A DNA stretch of 64,000 nucleotides from Bacteroidales bacterium (GCA_003150235.1 QAMW01000015.1:8183-72182), one strand, 5' to 3'. Counted from the stretch's first letter, positions 41,608 to 50,023 are shown. Notes: generated by a model not told the origin, from the sequence alone. Made by a program: numbers and translations.

Positions 41608-42891
41608 ATGAACGAAGATTGGCTACAAAAAGTCCATGACCGAATGACCGACTACGAAATTGACGAGCCGGAAAATCTGTGGGATGCCATAGAATCACAA
41701 CGAGCTAAAACTTCATCAACTTCCCGTCCGATGAAGCGTCCTGTGATGATATGGGTAAAAAGGAGTATCGCTGCCGCCGCAATGATTGCAGTTGTCATAT
41801 CAGTGGGTATTTATTTAATAAATATAAAACAGGAAACATCCCAGCCACCACTGCTGACGAAAGTAAGCGATAATTCTGTGAGCGGTTTGGAAAATCGTCC
41901 GCAGAACACAATGGTTCACACTGTCCTGGACAAGCAACCGTCTAAAACTCTGATTGCTCAAAACACACTTCCGCCGCATGACTCCGATATGTTGCCAGCC
42001 CTGCCGTCTGTGCAAAAAGAAGTACAGCCGGAGACCGCCGATAATCATCCTTATGAAAATCGGGATAATTCATCTATGGTCGAAGAAAAACCGGTTAAAA
42101 CCAATGACGCCTCGGAAAAAGTTGAGCGTATCGAAAAGCAACAATTCCCTTCGAAGACTGATAATGGCTACATTGCTTCAATACCTAAAAAAGCGTCAAC
42201 CGCGAACAATGTATCCGTTTCCATATACAGTTCGGGTGGAACCGGTTCTGCATTGAACTACAATTCAAAAGGTGATTCATTTGTAGGTGTAGGAGTTGGG
42301 CCGGATGATTCAGACTGGGCAGACAATCCCTTGTTAGGTATTCTTGTCTTCAATCAAGGCAAAGACATTGAAACGGACATCAAACATCGCCTTCCTATAA
42401 GGGCCGGAGTTTCTTTTACATATAATTTCAATGAAAGATTCGGCATAGAAACAGGTCTGAGTTATACCAATCTTATCTCTGATGTTAGGGAAGGTAGTGA
42501 GAGTCATTATTATACAGGCGAACAAAAGCTGCATTATATCGGCATCCCTCTCAATCTGAAATACCGTGTATTTTCGTGGAAAAGATTCGATCTCTATGCT
42601 TCGACGGGTGCACTTGCAGAAAAATGCGTTTCTGCAAAACTTGATAAGGATTTCATCCTTGACCACCAAAAGAAGGGAAATGAATCGGAAAATCTGTCCG
42701 AAAAGCCTATGCAATGGTCGGTTAACGCCTCGTTGGGAGTTCAATGCAATCTTGTAAATTCAATGAGTATATTCGTTGAACCCGGAATCAGCTACTATTT
42801 CAATGACGGAACAAATATCCAGACGATTTATAAAGAAAAGCCCTTGAATTTCAATTTGAATTTGGGTATAAGGTTTACATTTGGAAAATAG
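41608..42891 (+). CDS. Probable anti-sigma protein with C-terminal outer-membrane-barrel domain
   Basis: 427 aa. An N-terminal cytoplasmic segment (~1-50, MNEDWLQKVHDRMTDYEIDE) resembles the short sigma-binding part of Bacteroidota anti-sigma proteins. One membrane helix covers ~53-72 (SIAAAAMIAVVISVGIYLI). A long Ser/Thr/Pro/Glu-rich linker reaches to ~200, then a beta-strand-rich domain with alternating aromatic strands (GVSFTYNFNERFGIETGLSY, LNLGIRFTFGK) like the PorT/OMP_b-brl_2 family. A protein with both an inner-membrane helix and an outer-membrane barrel would span the envelope. It is translated right after the ECF sigma gene. Confidence 0.75.
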   Translation: MNEDWLQKVHDRMTDYEIDEPENLWDAIESQRAKTSSTSRPMKRPVMIWVKRSIAAAAMIAVVISVGIYLINIKQETSQPPLLTKVSDNSVSGLENRPQNTMVHTVLDKQPSKTLIAQNTLPPHDSDMLPALPSVQKEVQPETADNHPYENRDNSSMVEEKPVKTNDASEKVERIEKQQFPSKTDNGYIASIPKKASTANNVSVSIYSSGGTGSALNYNSKGDSFVGVGVGPDDSDWADNPLLGILVFNQGKDIETDIKHRLPIRAGVSFTYNFNERFGIETGLSYTNLISDVREGSESHYYTGEQKLHYIGIPLNLKYRVFSWKRFDLYASTGALAEKCVSAKLDKDFILDHQKKGNESENLSEKPMQWSVNASLGVQCNLVNSMSIFVEPGISYYFNDGTNIQTIYKEKPLNFNLNLGIRFTFGK

Positions 42892-42901
42892 AATAAGAAT
42901 T

Positions 42902-43354
42902 ATGAAAGCTAAGTTCATGCTGTTTATCAGCGTTGCAGTAATGTACTGCACTTTCCTGTGTGGATGTCATACATCCAAAAATATGGATAAGACGATTCCA
43001 TATGAAGTGGCAGAGCGATACTTCGTCAGGAACGATGTCAATGGACTCCCTCCTACAACCATTACCTCAGCTAAAGAATTTGAGCAATACTTCGGCATGG
43101 CCACTGTAATGGGTCCAAACGGCAAACCTACCGAAATAGATTTCAATAAAAGTTTTGTGATCTGTATCGCTCTTGAACCCACTGAAACAGCTACAGACTT
43201 ATCAGTGATTTCGCTGATAAACACAAATTCCGATCAACTCGATTTACGATATGAGATTAAACGAGGAGAAAAGAGGTCATACACCTCTCAGCCACTCATG
43301 CTCCTTATTGTTGATAAGAAATATGAGAAACCGGTTATATTGGAACCCATATAG
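42902..43354 (+). CDS. Lipoprotein of unknown function downstream of the sigma/anti-sigma pair
   Basis: 150 aa from the ATG at 42902 (MKAKFMLFISVAVMYC). Lipobox at TFLCGC (Cys22). The body begins around VAERYFVRNDVNGLPPTTI and contains LMLLIVDKKYEKP near the C-terminus, an alpha/beta arrangement without a known motif. It lies 10 bp after the anti-sigma/barrel gene, so the three form one operon. It may be a target or component of the same envelope-sensing module; this is inference. Confidence 0.7.
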   Translation: MKAKFMLFISVAVMYCTFLCGCHTSKNMDKTIPYEVAERYFVRNDVNGLPPTTITSAKEFEQYFGMATVMGPNGKPTEIDFNKSFVICIALEPTETATDLSVISLINTNSDQLDLRYEIKRGEKRSYTSQPLMLLIVDKKYEKPVILEPI

Positions 43355-43370
43355 TATTGGCATAATTTAC

Positions 43371-43378
43371 TAATTTTG
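43371..43378 (+). promoter_or_regulatory. -7 element of the AraC-family gene
   Basis: TAATTTTG, 21 bp before the ATG at 43400. The TTG of this box is also an in-frame pseudo-start, which supports using 43400. Confidence 0.6.
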
Positions 43379-43399
43379 CAATCTAAACTGAAAAGATGT

Positions 43400-44245
43400 A
43401 TGGCAATAAACGAGGAAGAGAATCTCGGCGCGATGAAGCTGATATTCAATTATAACAATGTGTTTTACAGTTTCTTTTATGATGACCTTAGCGGCTGCAT
43501 CCACCGCTCACGGGAGTATGCTCTCAATTACGTATATTCCGGAGAAATGATTCTTGACAACGGCACGGAGAAGATTCATGTCCGTAAGGGAGAATGTGTG
43601 TTCATTCCGCGTGACCACCATATCACCATGTATAAGAAGACCTATAATGGAGAGCGTTATTGCGGTATATTTCTTATGTTTACGCGCAATTTTCTCAGGG
43701 AAATGTATGGGAAGTTGTCGCTTAATAAAACAAATGTAAAAACCGGCAAACTGCCCGACGGGGTGATTAAACTGCCCAAGACCGTTGAACTTGCCAGCCT
43801 TTTCGCCTCGATGACGCCTTATTTCGACCCGGAGGTAAAGCCAAAGGATAGTTTCATGGAATTGAAATTGCAAGAGGGGCTGATGGCTCTTCTGGCGATT
43901 GATGAGAGATTTGTGCCTACGATGTTTGATTTCAACGAGCCGTGGAAGATTGACATACTCAGTTTCATGGAGGAAAATTTCATGTGCGACCTGAGCATTG
44001 AGGAGATTGCCCACTATACCGGGCGGAGCCTCGCCACGTTCAAGCGTGACTTCAAGAAAATCAGCGACCTAACTCCAGAAAAGTGGCTTATCAAGAAACG
44101 CCTTGAAAAGGCATACGAACTCATGAAAACAGGACGGAAGAAAGTCGTCGAGGTATATGCCGAGGTGGGCTTCCGCAACCCATCACATTTCTCCACGGCA
44201 TTCAAAAAAGAGTTTGGCATCGCGCCGACAGCCGTTGTTAGTTAA
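43400..44245 (+). CDS. AraC family transcriptional regulator
   Basis: 281 aa from the ATG at 43400. The N-terminal cupin-like domain (~1-110: SREYALNYVYSGEMIL, VRKGECVFIPRDHHITMYK) is a sensor. The C-terminal AraC domain (~185-281) has two helix-turn-helix motifs: DLSIEEIAHYTGRSLATFKR and VVEVYAEVGFRNPSHFSTAF. The ligand is unknown. Downstream genes (FISUMP-like protein, aldo/keto reductase lipoprotein, alpha/beta hydrolase) are likely targets. Similar AraC-reductase-hydrolase groups occur in other gut bacteria. Confidence 0.92.
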   Translation: MAINEEENLGAMKLIFNYNNVFYSFFYDDLSGCIHRSREYALNYVYSGEMILDNGTEKIHVRKGECVFIPRDHHITMYKKTYNGERYCGIFLMFTRNFLREMYGKLSLNKTNVKTGKLPDGVIKLPKTVELASLFASMTPYFDPEVKPKDSFMELKLQEGLMALLAIDERFVPTMFDFNEPWKIDILSFMEENFMCDLSIEEIAHYTGRSLATFKRDFKKISDLTPEKWLIKKRLEKAYELMKTGRKKVVEVYAEVGFRNPSHFSTAFKKEFGIAPTAVVS

Positions 44246-44276
44246 ACTCCGGTTGAACTTTTCAGAAACTATAATT

Positions 44277-44309
44277 GAGCCTCACAGCAACTTCGCTGTG
44301 GGGCTCTTT
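44277..44309 (+). terminator. Terminator of the AraC-family gene
   Basis: A 12-bp stem (GAGCCTCACAGC with GCTGTGGGGCTC, one G-U pair) followed by TTTG; it abuts the next promoter. Confidence 0.75.
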
Positions 44310-44312
44310 GCG

Positions 44313-44320
44313 TAATTTTG
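44313..44320 (+). promoter_or_regulatory. -7 element of the FISUMP-like gene
   Basis: TAATTTTG ending four bases before the ATG at 44325, implying a leaderless or nearly leaderless transcript. Confidence 0.6.
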
Positions 44321-44324
44321 CATC

Positions 44325-45116
44325 ATGAAAGCTAAGCATCAACCAACTATGAGATTAAATAAAATGTTTGGGGTAGCATTGACTCTGTCGATGTCTTTTG
44401 CGACAGCAACTCATTCGCAGACACCGGAGCCTGTTGACCTGGGGCTGAGCGTTGAGTGGGCATCAACAAATCTTGATGCTTCCGCACCGGAAGATTTTGG
44501 CGGCTACTACGGCTGGGCTGACCCAACCGGCATGGAAACAACGATGGATGTACTTGACAAGTCGCGCAACTGGGTATCGGATTTGTATGGAGGTCCGGAA
44601 CCACCCTCGGAAATCAGCGGTATAGAACTGGATATCGTCCATGTCAGACTCGGTAATGGCTGGCGTCTTCCGACACTGGCTGAGCTTGAAGAACTTACAG
44701 CCTGTCAGCGTGAGTGGACTAAACTCAACGGTGTAAACGGCTATGAGTTCATAGGTGAGAACGGCAACAAGCTGTTTCTCCCTGCCGGAGGCGCGAGAAA
44801 CGGCGAGACTGTCCGCTATGCCGGCACGGTCGGTTACTATTGGACCGGGACACTCGGCACAGCCCCGTCGATGCATAAACAGAGGGCGCATCGGCTTTAT
44901 ATCGGAGCCGAAGGACTGAACCATAATCCGGCGATACGTTACAGCGGATTTTCTATTCGTCCTGTCAGAGACAGGAACCATTCTGGAATTAACGAAATTA
45001 CAGTTGACAGAAGACATGATGACAGCCCTATATATGATCTGACAGGATGCCGTCTCAGTTCAGAGCCGGAAAAAGGATTCTACATTCAAAATGGCAAGAA
45101 ATACTTAGTCAGATAA
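44325..45116 (+). CDS. Secreted FISUMP/DUF1566-like protein
   Basis: 263 aa. Signal peptide to about residue 32 (LTLSMSFATATHSQ). The following domain shows FISUMP-type signatures: VDLGLSVEWASTNLDA, FGGYYGWADPTG, NGWRLPTLAELEEL and YYWTGTLG. The end (IYDLTGCRLSSEPEKGFYI then QNGKKYLVR) is the YDL-G-R-GIYI-NGKK tail common at the C-terminus of secreted proteins in Bacteroidales. A later ATG at 44349 (MRLNKMFGVAL) is an equally good start for the signal peptide. Function is unknown; the fold is C-type-lectin-like in related proteins. Confidence 0.75.
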   Translation: MKAKHQPTMRLNKMFGVALTLSMSFATATHSQTPEPVDLGLSVEWASTNLDASAPEDFGGYYGWADPTGMETTMDVLDKSRNWVSDLYGGPEPPSEISGIELDIVHVRLGNGWRLPTLAELEELTACQREWTKLNGVNGYEFIGENGNKLFLPAGGARNGETVRYAGTVGYYWTGTLGTAPSMHKQRAHRLYIGAEGLNHNPAIRYSGFSIRPVRDRNHSGINEITVDRRHDDSPIYDLTGCRLSSEPEKGFYIQNGKKYLVR

Positions 45117-45126
45117 TGTATCTCAT

Positions 45127-46098
45127 ATGAAAATCATAAATCTCATAATATCAATGATTATGGCAATGACAGCAAATGCCTGTAACCATTCAGATGACGA
45201 CAACATCAAAAAGGGAGAACAGAACCCACCTCAGCCCGAGTTGAGTGAAAAGGGACGCTTTGACCTCTCAAAAGCGACAAACGGAAATCCTCCCGTTATA
45301 AAACTCAGTAGCGGATATGATATGCCGATTGTCGGACTTGGCACGTACAGTCTGCACGGCGACAAATGCGTCAACGCCATTCTATCAGCTATCCGGCTGG
45401 GATACCGCAAGTTTGACACAGCAAGTTTCTACGGCAATGAGGAGGACGTCGGGCGGGCGATACGTCAGGTGATAGATGAAGGTCTGATAAAACGCGAGGA
45501 TGTGTTCGTAACCACAAAACTCTATCCCAACGAGTTTGCCGATGCCGAGAAAAATATCGAGAAGTGCCTCCGAAAACTCGATATAGGCTATATAGACTTG
45601 ATGCTTCTACATCATCCCGGCTCACACGATGTTGAAGCCTATAAGACAATGGAACGGTATGTAAAGGAGGGCAAAATTCGCTCCCTCGGCGTTTCCAACT
45701 ATTATATAAAGGAAATGTCGGAGTTTCTGCCGAAAGTAAACATCAAGCCGGTGCTTGACCAGAACGAGATTCACCCTTATTATCAAGACAAAGCAGTGAT
45801 AGAGTATCTGCATGATAAAGGCATTGTGGTCGAGGCATGGTATCCTCTCGGAGGTCGCGGCTACAACTCCGAGCTGATGAAAGAGCCGGTAATCATGGAC
45901 ATAGCCCGCAAGCATGGGAAATCACTGGTGCAGATTATACTTCGCTGGGATCTTCAGAATGGCGTGGTTGTAATCCCCGGTTCAAGCAACCTTGACCATC
46001 AGAAAGAGAATATGTCAATCTTTGACTTTGAGCTAACTCCTGAGGAGATGAGCCGCATCGACGCTCTTGAACGCCGCGAGAAACATGACTGGTATTGA
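45127..46098 (+). CDS. Aldo/keto reductase lipoprotein
   Basis: 323 aa. The first 19 residues are a signal peptide with Cys19 (TANAC) followed by NHSDDD, an acidic patch like a surface-export signal. After a ~35-residue linker comes a full AKR barrel: Asp97 and Tyr102 (FDTASFYGNE), Lys131 (VTTKLYPNE), His162 (LLHHPGS), then the NADPH-binding loop near IPGSSNLDHQKENM. The catalytic tetrad is intact. AKRs are normally cytoplasmic because they need NADPH, so the envelope location is unusual. The lipobox lacks a typical Leu at -3 (it is Ala), so lipidation is less certain. It lies 10 bp after the FISUMP-like gene. Confidence 0.85.
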   Translation: MKIINLIISMIMAMTANACNHSDDDNIKKGEQNPPQPELSEKGRFDLSKATNGNPPVIKLSSGYDMPIVGLGTYSLHGDKCVNAILSAIRLGYRKFDTASFYGNEEDVGRAIRQVIDEGLIKREDVFVTTKLYPNEFADAEKNIEKCLRKLDIGYIDLMLLHHPGSHDVEAYKTMERYVKEGKIRSLGVSNYYIKEMSEFLPKVNIKPVLDQNEIHPYYQDKAVIEYLHDKGIVVEAWYPLGGRGYNSELMKEPVIMDIARKHGKSLVQIILRWDLQNGVVVIPGSSNLDHQKENMSIFDFELTPEEMSRIDALERREKHDWY

Positions 46099-46112
46099 AA
46101 AAACAACCCGAT

Positions 46113-47201
46113 ATGAATATTACTAAATTACTGATAACAGGCTTGGTGGCTCTTATGACAGGAATGATCGACCTCCATGCCTCCAGCCCAAAAGAAAACA
46201 GAAACAATATGGAAAATCTGACTCTTACAAAAGAATGGGACAAGACATTTCCCAAGAGTGACAAAGTTGACCACAGCAAAGTGATGTTTGTCAACCGTTA
46301 CGGCATCACGCTTGCCGCCGATATGTATAAACCCAAAGGCGCGACAGGCAAACTTCCGGCAATCGCTGTCTGCGGACCTTTCGGAGCAGTCAAAGAACAG
46401 GCAGCCGGGCTGTACGCACAGGAGATGGCGGAGCGCGGTTTCCTGACAATCGCCTTCGACCCCTCCTTCACCGGTGAAAGCGGCGGTACTCCCCGTTATA
46501 TGACCTCTCCCGACATTAACACCGAGGATTTCAGCGCTGCTGTAGATTATCTTGTCACCAATCCTGACGTTGACCCCGAGCGTGTCGGTATCATCGGCAT
46601 CTGTGGCTGGGGTGGCATCGGCATTAATGCAGCAGCTGCCGACCCCCGTATCAAGGCTACTCTCGCTTCGACCATGTACGACATGAGCCGTGTGACAGCC
46701 AATGGATACTTTGATGCCGATGACAACGCGGAAGCCCGCAACGCGCTCCGTGAGCAACTTGCCACACAACGCACCGAGGATTATATCAACGGCACACCCA
46801 AACTCGGCGGGGGTGTACCCGATGTGCTGCCCGACGACGCGCCCAAGTTCCTCCGTGATTATCATGACTACTACAAAACCAAACGTGGCTATCATCCCCG
46901 CTCGCTTAACTCCAACGGCGGTCGTAACGCGACATCTCCGATTCCCTGGATTAACTTCCAGCTTATGAGCCGTGCCGGAGAGATTGAAAACGCCGTCATG
47001 ATTCTTCACGGAGAGAAGGCTCACTCGTTCTATTTCGGCAGCGATGCCTACAAGAAGCTGACCGTTGCACCCGGTAAGGAGAACAATAAGCTCTTCATGG
47101 TCATCCCCGGTGCAAGCCACACTGACCTCTATGACCAAAAGGACATCATTCCATTTGCCGAGATTGAAAAATTCTTCAACGAGTATCTCGGTAAAAAGTA
47201 G
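46113..47201 (+). CDS. Alpha/beta hydrolase with Cys nucleophile motif
   Basis: 362 aa from the ATG at 46113, 14 bp after the reductase stop. A signal peptide is likely (LLITGLVALMTGMIDLHAS). The hydrolase core includes LPAIAVCGPFGAVKEQ (oxyanion region), FDPSFTGESGG and the nucleophile elbow GICGWGG, where Cys164 replaces the usual Ser. The His is in PGASHTDLYD near the C-terminus. This G-x-C-x-G form is shared with dienelactone-hydrolase-like enzymes. The substrate is unknown. It is followed by a strong terminator. Confidence 0.85.
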   Translation: MNITKLLITGLVALMTGMIDLHASSPKENRNNMENLTLTKEWDKTFPKSDKVDHSKVMFVNRYGITLAADMYKPKGATGKLPAIAVCGPFGAVKEQAAGLYAQEMAERGFLTIAFDPSFTGESGGTPRYMTSPDINTEDFSAAVDYLVTNPDVDPERVGIIGICGWGGIGINAAAADPRIKATLASTMYDMSRVTANGYFDADDNAEARNALREQLATQRTEDYINGTPKLGGGVPDVLPDDAPKFLRDYHDYYKTKRGYHPRSLNSNGGRNATSPIPWINFQLMSRAGEIENAVMILHGEKAHSFYFGSDAYKKLTVAPGKENNKLFMVIPGASHTDLYDQKDIIPFAEIEKFFNEYLGKK

Positions 47202-47224
47202 AATATGAATTTACCGAGTCAGGA

Positions 47225-47267
47225 AAATGCCGGAGAATGTAACTCGATGCACTCTCCGGCATTTTTA
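47225..47267 (+). terminator. Terminator of the AraC-linked reductase/hydrolase genes
   Basis: A perfect 12-bp stem (AAATGCCGGAGA and its complement) followed by TT and an AT tract. Confidence 0.9.
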
Positions 47268-47353
47268 TATGTCCGATAAAATATATTTGACGAAAGGATA
47301 AGGTCAAGGACACTTTTTTCGTAACTTTATAGCGGAAATAAATAATCCTTGCG

Positions 47354-48004
47354 ATGAAAAAGAAAGTTTTATGGTGTGGCGGTGCGTTGGCGATAGCGGT
47401 TATCGCGCTGATACTTGTATGTCACATAATGGTAGTGTGCAATGCATCGGGACGCACTTTTGACACTGTTGATGCCGTCCCGCATAATAGGGTCGGGATG
47501 CTTCTTGCAACTTCTCCTGTCACTCCCGGGGGCGCGCACAATTTTTACTTCGACAATCGCATCACATCGGCTGTCGAACTCTATAAGGCGGGTAAGGTTG
47601 ATTTCATTATCGCAAGTGGCGGCGATTACAGGCAGTCACATAAATATGGCTGCGACGAACCTAAGGCAATACTTGATTCCTTGGTTGCGCGCGGTATTCC
47701 GGCTGACAGAATTATCCTCGATTATGATGGTACACGCACTCTCAATTCCATCGCCAAGGCAAAAGAGGTCTACGGTCTTGACAGCCTTACCCTGATTTCT
47801 CAGAAATACCACAATGAACGCGCTCTTTATCTTGCCGACCAATATGGCATCAAGGCTGTAGGGTACAATGCCGAGCCATCGCCGATAATCCGCAACCGCA
47901 TCAAAAACACTCTCCGCGAATATCTCGCCCGCGTAAAACTCTTCATTGACATAGCCATCGGCTGCGATGCCCCAACATTTACCGACTCCTCCCCCAAAGA
48001 GTAA
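47354..48004 (+). CDS. SanA/YdcF-family (DUF218) membrane protein
   Basis: 216 aa. An N-terminal membrane helix (ALAIAVIALILVCHIMVVC, ~11-30) is followed by a DUF218 domain: FYFDNRITSAVELYKAGKVDFIIASGGD (split ~65-92), PKAILDSLVARGIPADRI and DSLTLISQKYHNERALYLA. SanA in enteric bacteria affects outer-membrane exclusion of vancomycin at high temperature; the biochemical activity of the family is not settled. It is monocistronic. Confidence 0.88.
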   Translation: MKKKVLWCGGALAIAVIALILVCHIMVVCNASGRTFDTVDAVPHNRVGMLLATSPVTPGGAHNFYFDNRITSAVELYKAGKVDFIIASGGDYRQSHKYGCDEPKAILDSLVARGIPADRIILDYDGTRTLNSIAKAKEVYGLDSLTLISQKYHNERALYLADQYGIKAVGYNAEPSPIIRNRIKNTLREYLARVKLFIDIAIGCDAPTFTDSSPKE

Positions 48005-48022
48005 ATATCTGGATTAATTCCG

Positions 48023-48030
48023 TATATTTG
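48023..48030 (+). promoter_or_regulatory. -7 element of the EamA gene
   Basis: TATATTTG, 19 bp before the ATG at 48050. Confidence 0.6.
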
Positions 48031-48049
48031 CGGGTAATTTGACGATGCT

Positions 48050-48466
48050 ATGTGGAAAGTTTATGCTCTGTTGTCGGCGCTTTTTGCCGCGCTTACGGCT
48101 ATTTTTGCTAAGATAGGGGTCAAGGATGTTGACTCCAATCTCGCCACGGCTATACGCACCACCGTTATCCTTGCGCTTACATGGGGGATAGTTTTTGCTT
48201 CCGGTCATCTTGCCGAGGTAAAGAGTGTGCCCCGTTACACGTGGGCATTCCTTATCCTGTCAGGATTATCTACCGGCTTGTCATGGTTGTTTTATTTCAA
48301 GGCGATACAGCTTGGTGATGTGTCGCGGGTCGCGCCCATTGATAAATTGAGCGTAGTGTTCACCATACTTCTCGCGTTTCTCATTCTCCGGGAACCGATG
48401 TCGCCTAAGATAATCGTAGGTGGATTGCTTATAACCGCCGGGGCGATTGTGATGATGTGGAAATGA
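48050..48466 (+). CDS. EamA-type small permease (half-size DMT transporter)
   Basis: 138 aa with about five membrane helices, starting WKVYALLSALFAALTAIFAK. The EamA motif is clear: LSTGLSWLFYFKAIQLGDVS and VFTILLAFLILREPMSPK. Full DMT transporters have two such halves; this single EamA domain would act as a dimer. The substrate is unknown. The 3' end overlaps the convergent unknown gene by 38 bp. Confidence 0.88.
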   Translation: MWKVYALLSALFAALTAIFAKIGVKDVDSNLATAIRTTVILALTWGIVFASGHLAEVKSVPRYTWAFLILSGLSTGLSWLFYFKAIQLGDVSRVAPIDKLSVVFTILLAFLILREPMSPKIIVGGLLITAGAIVMMWK

Positions 48467-49121
48467 CGCGATAATATGAGTTGATAAACGAGTGGAGATA
48501 ATACAACAGAATCAGACCGTAATAGACCGGCGATCCTTCGTTGAAATCCTCGTAATTCATTGTCTTTGTATGAATGGCAATCATTCGTTCCAGCCGTTCT
48601 TTGTTGGCAAGTGCATTTGCGATATTGTCATCGGCGTTTGGCTTTTCACAGAGATTTTTACATAAAATCTGTATGTCGTTATGGCTCAGTGCAGTTGTGG
48701 TGTTGCGCGGGGAAGTGGCTATATGCCGTGATGTCTCGGCTATTTTTTCGGTTGCTTCAATCATGTAAGTCAGATATGTCCGTGTCATGTTCTCTTTTCC
48801 CGTGACTGATTTCAGTTTTTTATGGAGTTGGCAGAGGGAACGGGTTGCGTGACGGTGATTTTTACATGCTTCGGTTGCGTCATTGCTGATGACACATTCC
48901 AAAGCATTGCATATTATGGCGTTACATGTGGCGGTGATCTCTTCTATATGCTTTTCGGTGTAGTCGGCAGGAATATTGTTATTATCCGGCGCGGTTCCGG
49001 AGCGATAATTCTTTCCTGACATCATGGCGGTTGCTGTGGCTGCCGGTTCAGTTAATTCAGGCAGCTCGAAGATAGCCGACAGGAATAAAAAGATAACTAC
49101 GCAAAGAAACAGTATTTCCAT
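48429..49121 (-). CDS. Helical membrane-anchored protein, unknown
   Basis: 230 aa. One N-terminal membrane helix (LFLCVVIFLFLSAIF, ~4-18) is followed by a cytoplasmic or periplasmic helical domain rich in Cys, His and charged residues (HIEEITATCNAIICNALEC, LTYMIEATEKIAETSRHIA) and a hydrophobic C-terminal segment (VYYGLILLYYLHSFINSYY). The helix YLTYMIEATEKIAETSRHI distantly recalls the PhoU-type repeats of phosphate regulators, but this is weak. I do not recognise a family. It overlaps the EamA gene by 38 bp at the 3' ends. Confidence 0.6.
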   Translation of the reverse strand: MEILFLCVVIFLFLSAIFELPELTEPAATATAMMSGKNYRSGTAPDNNNIPADYTEKHIEEITATCNAIICNALECVISNDATEACKNHRHATRSLCQLHKKLKSVTGKENMTRTYLTYMIEATEKIAETSRHIATSPRNTTTALSHNDIQILCKNLCEKPNADDNIANALANKERLERMIAIHTKTMNYEDFNEGSPVYYGLILLYYLHSFINSYYRVISTSSQSPRRL

Positions 49122-49200
49122 TGTTTTCTCAATTACTGATTACGATGCAAAATAATAGAGAAAACATTTCATGAATATTTCAAAAAGCTTAACTATATAT

Positions 49201-49231
49201 TAAATAAAGCGGGTCAAGCCTGCTTTATTTA
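49201..49231. terminator. Hairpin 3' of the orphan response regulator
   Basis: A 10-bp perfect stem (TAAATAAAGC with GCTTTATTTA) in the intergenic region between two minus-strand genes; usable as a terminator. Confidence 0.55.
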
Positions 49232-49320
49232 ATGGGTTATAAGGTTAGCGGTTAATGGGTTAAAAGGCCCCATAACCTCATAACCTTTTAACCTCATAAC
49301 CTTCATGCCATAGGCATGAA
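49232..49320. repeat. GGTT/AACC foldback repeat with terminal palindrome
   Basis: Four GGTTA units (49233-49264) face four TAACC units (49272-49301), followed directly by a palindrome (TTCATGCC, 3-nt loop, GGCATGAA; 49302-49320) that touches the stop codon of the response regulator. The layout matches the element at 24083-24180, though the unit and palindrome sequences differ. Confidence 0.72.
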
Positions 49321-50019
49321 TCACTCTATAAATCCGTAGCCGTAGCCTGAGCGGGTTACGATATTTTTACCGTATTCGCCTATTTTTTGCCTGATGCGTG
49401 TGACATTTACATCCACAACCCTGTCAAGCACCACCACTTCATCCGACCATATTTCTTTCAACAACTCCCCACGTGAATATATACGCCCGCGGTTGGAGAG
49501 CATCTTCAATAAAATTTCGAATTCCTTTTTAGGCATCTTGACCTCCTGTCCGTCAACCGTACATGTACGGTTACGCGCCGACAGCTGAAGCCCTTTATAT
49601 GAAACCGTGTCGTCGGTGTCGACCGTCGGTGTCGACCGTGGAGTTGATGTGCGTCGCAGCACCGTCCTGATTCTCGCCAGTACGGCTTTAAGCGAGTATG
49701 GCTTCATTATATAATCGTCGGCTCCGAGATCAAGCCCCTTTATCATGTCCTCTTCCGAATCCTTTGCCGTGCAGAATATAATCGGTACATTGGCTGTCGC
49801 GGGGTTTGACTTCATGATTCGAGCAAGCTGTGTGCCCGAAATTTCACCCATCATTATGTCAAGCATCACCAGGTCAAAGTCGGCAAGATTGAGTGCAAGC
49901 GCCTCTTCGGCGCTGTATGCTGTCTTTACCGCATATCCCTCCGCTTCCAGGTTGAAACCAAGGGTATCACACAAAGTCTCCTCGTCGTCGACCACCAGAA
50001 TCCGTTTCATTGTTTCCAT
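49321..50019 (-). CDS. OmpR/PhoB-type response regulator, no adjacent kinase
   Basis: 232 aa. The receiver domain (~1-120) has acidic residues in VVDDEETL, the phospho-acceptor Asp in LVMLDIMMGE (~residue 55) and the Lys in YIMKPYSL. The C-terminal winged helix (~135-232) includes KKEFEILLKMLSNRGRIYSR and DRVVDVNVTRIRQKIGEYG. The start is 50019 (METMKRIL) or 50010 (MKRIL); the promoter box ends 4 bp before 50019. It is divergent from a TonB receptor gene, which it may control. Confidence 0.92.
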   Translation of the reverse strand: METMKRILVVDDEETLCDTLGFNLEAEGYAVKTAYSAEEALALNLADFDLVMLDIMMGEISGTQLARIMKSNPATANVPIIFCTAKDSEEDMIKGLDLGADDYIMKPYSLKAVLARIRTVLRRTSTPRSTPTVDTDDTVSYKGLQLSARNRTCTVDGQEVKMPKKEFEILLKMLSNRGRIYSRGELLKEIWSDEVVVLDRVVDVNVTRIRQKIGEYGKNIVTRSGYGYGFIE

Positions 50020-50023
50020 ACCG

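Noticed and set aside
46128..47138. 336-codon open frame antisense to the alpha/beta hydrolase
   Set aside because: Antisense shadow; the plus strand encodes an intact hydrolase.
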